From Promethearchaeia archaeon (GTDB lineage Archaea > Asgardarchaeota > Lokiarchaeia > Sigyniarchaeales > SOKP01): a DNA stretch of 11,860 nt. The stretch is from contig JAHQWS010000005.1 of assembly GCA_029856295.1 (NCBI GenBank), positions 1-11,860 of the forward strand, written 5' to 3'. The position numbers were made by a program, and so were the translations under genes. The notes under the pieces are model-generated. The model was not told the DNA's origin. It did no database searches and saw only the letters and a program-made list of their open reading frames with translations. Below are positions 7,077 through 11,860 of the stretch, piece by piece (position 1 is the first letter of the stretch; each line of letters begins with the position of its first letter).

Positions 7077-8135
7077 TTATTCATCATCAATGATTATTGT
7101 AATATCATCATCTTTTACAGTAAGATTAATATCGGGATACTCAATTTGAACGACTTTTGGCCCTTCTTGAGCTTCCAGACTCTGTATATAGTTCTCAACA
7201 TTAATAACTTTTATATCGTCGATATATTTTTGAACATCCTCTAATTGAGGCTCTTCATAAATTAATATCCCTGAATGAACCATTTCAACTAAATCTTTAT
7301 CTAATTTCAATAAATTAAAACAAATATGGCATCTAAATACGTTTGGTATTCCAAAATGCACCGTTTTTGACCATAGTGCCCAACAATTCTTATGAGCATA
7401 AGTCTTACATTTAGTACATTGAACTAAATTAATATCTTTCTGATAACAGATTGAGCAAGTTCTCATTTCCTCTATATCTAGGGGAATTTCTGCGAAGTTT
7501 TCGTAAAAAGGGAAATTCTCCTCAGAAATGTGAGTCACACTTTCTTCAAAAGCAGAAAATGCGCTAACTTCTTTTTTTTCAGCTAAAATGTTAAGAATTG
7601 AGGATAATTCCTTAACTTTTTTAATACTATAGAGATCTCCTCCCGATTTTTCAGCAATTTTCTTAAACTTAGAACCATCAAAAAGATTTCCGGTATTAAT
7701 AGAAATCATATCTATTACTAAGGGCATTTCTTTAACTTTATTTATTAGATTTATTAAAACAGGGACTTTATCGTTAGGAATATCGTTTGATTGGGAATCG
7801 AGAATAATGACTAAATGGAAAGATCTTTCGGAGATAGTCTTAAACACTTCTATTATTAATTTAATTGCCAGAAAAATACCTGCCGAAATATTTCCCCTTA
7901 CTAAATCTTCCTCCAAAGATTTGAGCGCAATTGGAATGTGGTCGGGATTTAAAGTAAAGTTTTCTAAATAGTTAGGTCCATTTTTTAGAAACATAATGAG
8001 GTTAAATCTATCACTTGAAACCATACTCTTTTTCTTTTTACAAAAATCTGTTAAAGATTTTTGAATTGGTGCTGAATCAATTAATCCCGGTGTAAGTCCG
8101 TAAATTATCAATGTGTCTTCAGCACGGTATACCAT
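7077..8135 (-). CDS. vWA-like protein with C4HC3 (PHD/RING-like) zinc finger
   Basis: Residues about 6-185 fit a von Willebrand A fold: strand DTLIIYG, strand FNLIMFL (44-50), a GNISAGIFLAIKLI helix (81-94), strand HLVIILDS (107-114), strand LVIDMISINTG (139-149) and the closing KKIAEKSGGDLYSIK (158-172). The MIDAS DxSxS is absent (IIYGLTPG instead), so metal-dependent ligand binding is unlikely. Residues 227-272 form a zinc finger with Cys227, 230, 240, 243, His248, Cys251, 269 and 272, in the order and spacing of a PHD or RING-variant domain. The tail (273-352) is acidic and ends DDDITIIIDDE. A degenerate vWA joined to a cysteine-rich finger recalls Ssl1/p44 of TFIIH, and the vWA also recalls Rpn10; this is resemblance by eye, not proven homology. 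It might be a scaffold or an E3-like factor. ATG 8135 has GGAAGAG upstream. It is separated from the next - strand gene by 175 bases. Confidence 0.82.
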   Translation of the reverse strand: MVYRAEDTLIIYGLTPGLIDSAPIQKSLTDFCKKKKSMVSSDRFNLIMFLKNGPNYLENFTLNPDHIPIALKSLEEDLVRGNISAGIFLAIKLIIEVFKTISERSFHLVIILDSQSNDIPNDKVPVLINLINKVKEMPLVIDMISINTGNLFDGSKFKKIAEKSGGDLYSIKKVKELSSILNILAEKKEVSAFSAFEESVTHISEENFPFYENFAEIPLDIEEMRTCSICYQKDINLVQCTKCKTYAHKNCWALWSKTVHFGIPNVFRCHICFNLLKLDKDLVEMVHSGILIYEEPQLEDVQKYIDDIKVINVENYIQSLEAQEGPKVVQIEYPDINLTVKDDDITIIIDDE

Positions 8136-8290
8136 TATTCTCTTCCATTTATCATATTTATTAGAAAATTTCGCTTTAATAATTAGCCTTTCCTAACCAT
8201 TAAATGAGTTTTAAAATAGATTAATGTTCCGATAATGTGATTAATAAATTGTCAGTCAAAAGAATTAAATAGATCTTTATCACATTTAGT

Positions 8291-8300
8291 CTTAAATAAA
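8291..8300 (+). promoter_or_regulatory. TATA-like box of the first short-chain dehydrogenase
   Basis: CTTAAATAAA lies 33-42 bases before the ATG at 8333, giving a predicted start near 8318-8326. GGGA at 8321-8324 is a weak ribosome binding site. The gap 8136-8332 also carries the divergent vWA gene promoter, with a possible TATA box at 8175-8187 on the - strand. Confidence 0.3.
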
Positions 8301-8332
8301 TCCTACTAAATAGTTTATAAGGGAAAAATAAA

Positions 8333-9136
8333 ATGGTAAACCGTCTTAAAGATAAAATAGCGATAGTAGTTGGTGCTGGGCAACAGCCGGGTGATACTAT
8401 TGGAAACGGAAGAGCTACATCGATACTTTTTGCCCGTGAAGGTGCTAAAGTAATGTGTGTAGATAAAAATCTTGAATCTGCCCAAGTAACCCATTCTATG
8501 ATTGATAAGGAGGGTGGAGAGTCCTTCGCTTTTGAAGCCAATATTGTTAGGGAGGATGACTGTCGCCAAATGGCCGAGAAATGTGTTGAGGTTTACGGTC
8601 GAATAGATATTCTCGTCAACAATGTTGGTGTAGGTGAGGGAGATAGAAATATTGTGAAATTAAGTGAAGAAGTATGGGATAGAATTTTCAATACTAACTT
8701 GAAGGGTATGGTTTTTACATCTAGGTATGTCTTGCCTGTCATGGAAAAGCAGAAAAATGGTTCTATCATAAACATCTCTTCCGTTGCATCCGTTTGTGCT
8801 CCTGTTCCAATTCCAGCTTATAAAATCTCGAAGTCCGGGGTTAACTCCTTAACTCAACTATTAGCTCAACAATATGCTAAAAAAGGCATCCGCGTTAACG
8901 CTATCATGCCTGGATTATTGAATACACCTATAGCCATTGAAGGTATGTCAAAAGCTTTAGGAACAAGTAAAGAAGATATAAGAAAATTCAGAAATAAATT
9001 GGTCCCACTCAAAGGAGGCATGGGAGATGCTTGGGATACTGCTTACGCTGTACTTTTTCTAGCATCAGATGAAGCAAAGTTTATTACTGGAGTTATACTC
9101 CCCGTAGATGGAGGTCAAAGCTCTAAAGTTGGATAA
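8333..9136 (+). CDS. Short-chain dehydrogenase/reductase (SDR), NAD-type
   Basis: A classical SDR of 267 residues that oxidises an alcohol or reduces a ketone with a nicotinamide cofactor. Key elements are NNVG at 96-99, Asn122 in FNTNLKG, the catalytic Ser at 149/150 (NISSVAS), Tyr163 and Lys167 (YKISK), RVNAIMPG (187-194) and the C-terminal FITGVILPVDGGQ. Asp44 at the end of the second strand favours NAD(H) over NADP(H). The cofactor loop is unusual: VGAGQQPGDTIGNG (13-26) replaces TGxxxGxG, with Val for the usual Thr and six extra residues. Similar long loops occur in bacterial SDRs of cyclic alcohol or steroid-like metabolism, so transfer from bacteria is possible. It is monocistronic, divergent from the vWA gene and convergent with the acyltransferase-like gene. 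The exact substrate is unknown. Confidence 0.9.
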   Translation: MVNRLKDKIAIVVGAGQQPGDTIGNGRATSILFAREGAKVMCVDKNLESAQVTHSMIDKEGGESFAFEANIVREDDCRQMAEKCVEVYGRIDILVNNVGVGEGDRNIVKLSEEVWDRIFNTNLKGMVFTSRYVLPVMEKQKNGSIINISSVASVCAPVPIPAYKISKSGVNSLTQLLAQQYAKKGIRVNAIMPGLLNTPIAIEGMSKALGTSKEDIRKFRNKLVPLKGGMGDAWDTAYAVLFLASDEAKFITGVILPVDGGQSSKVG

Positions 9137-9165
9137 ATTCTTAAAGAATTTATATCTTATTTTTA
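9135..9165 (+). terminator. Palindrome plus T-rich tail after the first SDR
   Basis: AAATTCTT (9135-9142) and AAGAATTT (9144-9151) are inverted copies around one A and overlap the TAA stop at 9134-9136. The stretch can fold as a 6-bp stem with a 5-base loop, and T-rich sequence follows (TATATCTTATTTTTATC). This is a likely terminator in the 60-base convergent gap. Confidence 0.45.
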
Positions 9166-9196
9166 TCTTATTCAGAAAAATTTTAAATATTAAAGA

Positions 9197-10546
9197 TTAT
9201 GGGATTGGGATAGCACCTTCCTCTAATCTCTTCTCTGATCCGAATTTTTTTCCTAATTTTTTAATAACCGACTTTATCTGATTGAAAAAATTATCTACCT
9301 CTGTCTCTGATAATACATTTTCCAAATAACTTAATCCTATGGTAATAATATCATTAGATTTTATGATTGATATAACGCTTGATAATCCCGGTTTAATCGG
9401 TACAAAAAATGAAGCTTCAAGAATTTTGATTATATTTTGCTGTTTCAAATCAATAATATTATCAAGATTACCCACGTTTGTTACCTGCATATTGGACAAG
9501 GTAAAAATATCTTTTGTTAATTTTCTTATTTTTTCTTGAGTTAGGTGTATTATCTCTCCAATATAGAAATTTGCTACTGCATTCAAACTTTTTTTTTCCT
9601 TATCCATTTGTTTTTTTATGCTTTTAATAAGGGATATCTCATCCTTAGCTTCATTTGAATCAATCTCCACATAGAATCCCGTAACTAAATCTCCTAGAAG
9701 TGAGCCTTCACTTCGAGGCCGAACATCCATGAAGGAAAGAATTCGAATTTCTTTATGGAGGTTTTCCAATTTGAAATTAATATAAGCCAGAATAATTATT
9801 GACAGTAATAAATCATTATCTGTTAAGTCATATTTTTGTTTAAGGGAGTTTAAAGGATTCATTATATCTTCAGTGAGATTCAATGTTTTAAATAATAATC
9901 TTCCACCATTTTTATCTTCTTTATTAAAGATACCTCCAGTTCCTTTTTTACTTCTGATTTTGTATAATATTGCTATACCCAATAGAGTTAGCTTTAATCG
10001 TGACCCTATTTTTACTCCTTCTCTGGTATATTTATAACCTCGTATTATATCAAGATAAGATATACGTTTTAATTCGGGTAAATTAACGATTTCGTCATTG
10101 ATATTCATAATATACACATTTAATATCTGATTTAATATAATTAATGCAGACCTACCATCAAAAAGAGAATGGAACCATCTTGCAGCGAGATAATGTTGTT
10201 CATTAATTATAATATAATAAATATAAAGGATTGGATCATTATAAACATCAAAAGGAGTATTCATAATCTCATTAAGAACGCTTTTTATTGAATTATCTTC
10301 ATTTAGAGTCACAGGTTTGAATATTTGATTTACATCAAACTCATCTGCAATTAAATAAAATTTCTTATTTTGACATTTTATTTTGCTCCTTAGAATAATG
10401 TATTGGTTAAAAACCTGCTTAATGCTCTCTTTAAGAATTTTTTGATTTAATTCTTTATCAATTTTTAATGTCATCATTAGAGTATAAGGAATACCATTCC
10501 TTTCCAAAATCAGATATACTTTTTCAGTATTAGTTAACTCAATCAT
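9197..10546 (-). CDS. Condensation/alcohol-acyltransferase superfamily protein
   Basis: The 449-residue protein has the layout of the CoA-dependent acyltransferase/condensation-domain superfamily (NRPS condensation domains, PapA5, wax ester synthase, alcohol acetyltransferases). The catalytic His126-xxx-Asp130-Gly131 lies in WFHSLFDGRSA. The first His of the usual HHxxxDG is Phe125, but the catalytic second His is kept. The second half has TDNDLLLSIIILAY (about 242-255), DVRPR (274-278) and LGDLVTGFYVEID (284-296), at the places where the family has its conserved core and latch motifs. It probably transfers an acyl group to a hydroxyl or amine; donor and acceptor are unknown. There is no adenylation or carrier domain next to it, so a non-ribosomal peptide role is unlikely. 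I chose ATG 10546; TTG 10552 would add two residues. Ser/Thr/Lys-rich coding and low GC match the native neighbours. It lies alone on the - strand between the two dehydrogenases. Confidence 0.78.
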   Translation of the reverse strand: MIELTNTEKVYLILERNGIPYTLMMTLKIDKELNQKILKESIKQVFNQYIILRSKIKCQNKKFYLIADEFDVNQIFKPVTLNEDNSIKSVLNEIMNTPFDVYNDPILYIYYIIINEQHYLAARWFHSLFDGRSALIILNQILNVYIMNINDEIVNLPELKRISYLDIIRGYKYTREGVKIGSRLKLTLLGIAILYKIRSKKGTGGIFNKEDKNGGRLLFKTLNLTEDIMNPLNSLKQKYDLTDNDLLLSIIILAYINFKLENLHKEIRILSFMDVRPRSEGSLLGDLVTGFYVEIDSNEAKDEISLIKSIKKQMDKEKKSLNAVANFYIGEIIHLTQEKIRKLTKDIFTLSNMQVTNVGNLDNIIDLKQQNIIKILEASFFVPIKPGLSSVISIIKSNDIITIGLSYLENVLSETEVDNFFNQIKSVIKKLGKKFGSEKRLEEGAIPIP

Positions 10547-10605
10547 TCTCAATATTCTCTCAATTAAAATAAATTTAGATTTCTATTAGAAATTATGACA
10601 AATTT

Positions 10606-10615
10606 GTTTATATTC
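10606..10615 (-). promoter_or_regulatory. TATA-like box of the acyltransferase-like gene
   Basis: The - strand reads GAATATAAAC, about 60-69 bases before the ATG at 10546, which would give a leader of roughly 35 bases. A second AT-rich candidate lies at 10563-10580. The gap 10547-10762 is shared with the divergent second dehydrogenase gene, for which TTAATTAAG at 10729-10737 is a weak TATA candidate. Confidence 0.28.
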
Positions 10616-10762
10616 TTTTCGTTATAATTACCTTAGATTAGAATAATTTCATTGAAAAAGGATCAAAACTCTAAAAGATAGATTTCATTTATTAAGGAGA
10701 CCGAATTGTTTTCATTATCAATATTCATTAATTAAGTTATTTTAACATCTAAGGGAAAATTT

Positions 10763-11596
10763 ATGAAAGATTTTCAAGGAAAAGTTGCTGTTATAACTGG
10801 AGCAGCCAGTGGCATAGGGTATGGAATAGCTAAAAAATGCATTAATGAAGGGATGAAAGTTGTAATCTCTGATGTTTTAGAAGAAGAACTAAAACAAAGG
10901 GAGCAAGAACTTAAAAATATGAACGGAAACGTATTATGCATAGTATCAGACGTTTCAAAAGCAAGTGATGTAGAACGATTAGCACAAAAAACCTACGATA
11001 CATATAATGAAGTTAATCTCCTTTTTAATAATGCCGGAGTTTCACCCGATAGAACACTACTCTGGGAACATTCATTAAACGACTGGAAGTGGATTTTGAA
11101 TGTAAATCTATGGGGCGTTATTCATGGTATAAAATTTTTTGTTCCAAAAATGCTTGAACAGAACACGGAAGCTCACATCATAAATACAGCTTCTATAATG
11201 GGTTTAATGAGGGCAGGCGATTTATATGGCATTACTAAACATGCTGTTGTTGCTGTATCCGAAGCCTTAATGGCACATCTAGCGTCAAAAACTAAATTAA
11301 TTAAAGTATCCATTCTTTGTCCCTCATTTGTGAGATCCAATATATTAGAGAGTGAAAATATTCGTCCTGAAAACTTAAAAAATGATCTATCTGAAATAAT
11401 ACACCATTCAGAAATGGAACAAAATAGAAATTGGCAGCGTGAGCAAAATCAAAAAGGGCTGAGTCCCGAAAAATGCGCTGAGATTGTGTTTCAAGCGATA
11501 AATGATGAAGAATTCTATGTATTTACGGATAAAAGCGTTGCTTCAATAAATCCTATAAAGCAAAGATTTCGAAAAATACTCAAAACCTTGAAATAA
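10763..11596 (+). CDS. Short-chain dehydrogenase/reductase (SDR), NAD-type
   Basis: The 277-residue classical SDR has a textbook cofactor motif TGAASGIG (12-19), Asp37 after the second strand (NAD(H) preference), NNAG (89-92), Asn115 in LNVNLWG, Ser144 (NTASIMG), Tyr155 and Lys159 (YGITK), and CPSFVRSNI as the post-strand-6 segment. The VNLWGVIHG...HIINTASIMG...YGITKHAVVAVSEAL run and a C-terminal PEKCAEIVFQAINDEEFYVFTD segment match a widespread bacterial SDR subgroup often linked to lipid or xenobiotic alcohol metabolism. The length is normal. ATG 10763 has AAGGGA (10751-10756) six bases upstream. It is only distantly similar to the SDR at 8333, so it is not a recent duplicate. It is divergent from the acyltransferase-like gene and is followed by gene-free sequence. 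Confidence 0.92.
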   Translation: MKDFQGKVAVITGAASGIGYGIAKKCINEGMKVVISDVLEEELKQREQELKNMNGNVLCIVSDVSKASDVERLAQKTYDTYNEVNLLFNNAGVSPDRTLLWEHSLNDWKWILNVNLWGVIHGIKFFVPKMLEQNTEAHIINTASIMGLMRAGDLYGITKHAVVAVSEALMAHLASKTKLIKVSILCPSFVRSNILESENIRPENLKNDLSEIIHHSEMEQNRNWQREQNQKGLSPEKCAEIVFQAINDEEFYVFTDKSVASINPIKQRFRKILKTLK

Positions 11597-11748
11597 TTTA
11601 CATAGTTGATATTCATGATTAAATGGTTTTATTAAAGGGAATAAAGATTCCTATTAGATAATTACTTGAAGTTTTAGATTTAAGAAGAATAAATAAGATT
11701 TTGGATTCTACAATATCAAATTATGCCAGGTTTGAGGTAAAGTTAATG

Positions 11749-11772
11749 GATCTTCGATCTTCGATCTTCGAT
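11749..11772 (+). repeat. Tandem repeat of GATCTTC, three copies plus GAT
   Basis: GATCTTC is repeated exactly at 11749, 11756 and 11763, followed by GAT. This creates TTCGAT at 11753, 11760 and 11767. The same hexamer recurs at 11810 and, inverted as ATCGAA, at 11831. A TATA-like TATATTTAAATA (11772-11782) follows directly. The seven-base spacing is short of one helical turn, so replication slippage is an alternative to protein binding. Confidence 0.6.
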
Positions 11773-11799
11773 ATATTTAAATAACTGTCTTTACATTAT

Positions 11800-11811
11800 A
11801 ATACATGTATT
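11800..11811. repeat. 12-base perfect palindrome AATACATGTATT
   Basis: A perfect dyad sits about 20-25 bases after the TATA-like box at 11772-11782, where transcription would start. This is a typical repressor position for a gene reading rightwards past the window edge. No gene is confirmed there. Confidence 0.4.
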
Positions 11812-11838
11812 CGATTTATGATATATTCATATCGAATA
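11808..11838. repeat. Imperfect 31-base inverted repeat (TATTCGA / TCGAATA)
   Basis: TATTCGA (11808-11814) pairs with TCGAATA (11832-11838), and inside it TATGA (11817-11821) pairs with TCATA (11827-11831). This leaves a two-base bulge and a five-base loop, twelve base pairs in all. It overlaps the neighbouring palindrome by four bases. It may be an operator or an RNA hairpin in a leader. The remaining bases 11597-11748 show nothing but AT-rich sequence and a minor GGAAT/ATTCC hairpin at 11638-11651. Confidence 0.45.
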
Positions 11839-11860
11839 ATAAAATATGATGAGATATAAA

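Noticed and set aside
8221..8569. Two - strand open frames of 106 and 84 codons over the start of the first SDR
   Set aside because: Both are antisense shadows of a strongly supported SDR coding region and show no protein motif.
9339..9539. 66-codon + strand open frame inside the acyltransferase-like gene
   Set aside because: It is antisense to a well-supported coding sequence and has no motif or ribosome binding site.
11846..11860. Possible gene start ATGATGAGATATAAA at the right edge
   Set aside because: Only five codons are visible and there is no ribosome binding site upstream. The promoter-like block before it makes a downstream gene possible, but this is not enough to call one.
1..11860. 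CRISPR arrays, insertion sequences, integrases, toxin-antitoxin or phage defence genes
   Set aside because: I looked for spaced direct repeats, transposase motifs and known defence domains. The only tandem repeat is the short GATCTTC run, and no gene carries such domains.

Overview
This AT-rich window of 11,860 bases is almost certainly archaeal. The evidence is TATA-like boxes rather than bacterial -35/-10 promoters, short leaders with GGTG- or GGAAG-type ribosome binding sites, frequent TTG/GTG starts, U-run terminators and multi-winged-helix regulators. Single-span membrane proteins with zinc ribbons or fibronectin-like domains, and a von Willebrand A (vWA) protein carrying a PHD/RING-like zinc finger, point to the Asgard archaea (Promethearchaeota, perhaps a Lokiarchaeia-like lineage). 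That placement is inferred from gene content; no marker gene is present.

Layout, left to right. Positions 1-417 hold the C-terminal end of an unrecognised helical protein that begins outside the window. A CrtI/carotenoid-isomerase-like FAD oxidoreductase follows on the + strand (588-2174). It converges on a 12-helix GPH-family (MelB-like) sugar:cation symporter on the - strand (2301-3719). The 386-base gap 3720-4105 is a divergent regulatory region with an inverted repeat followed by a T-run, and a set of TACCAT motifs. The + strand gene 4106-5224 encodes a two-span membrane protein with a cytoplasmic double zinc ribbon. From 5233 to 8135 three - strand genes follow, read right to left: the vWA/zinc-finger protein (7077-8135), a two-span membrane protein with an outside FN3-like domain (5924-6901), and a winged-helix regulator (5233-5943) whose start overlaps the end of the FN3 gene. 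The right third has two NAD-type short-chain dehydrogenases on the + strand (8333-9136 and 10763-11596) on either side of a - strand condensation-superfamily acyltransferase-like gene (9197-10546). The last 260 bases carry no clear gene, but have a 7-base tandem repeat and two palindromes that look like the control region of a gene beyond the edge.

How the genes may work together. The strongest physical link is the overlapping FN3 membrane protein and winged-helix gene, which probably make a co-translated membrane-sensor/regulator pair. The right-hand dehydrogenases and acyltransferase could act on related hydroxy- or acyl-substrates, but their alternating strands mean they are not one operon. 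The FAD oxidoreductase and both dehydrogenases look like widely shared, bacterial-type metabolic enzymes, whereas the central membrane and zinc-finger genes look lineage-specific. No rRNA, tRNA, CRISPR array, transposase or insertion sequence was seen.
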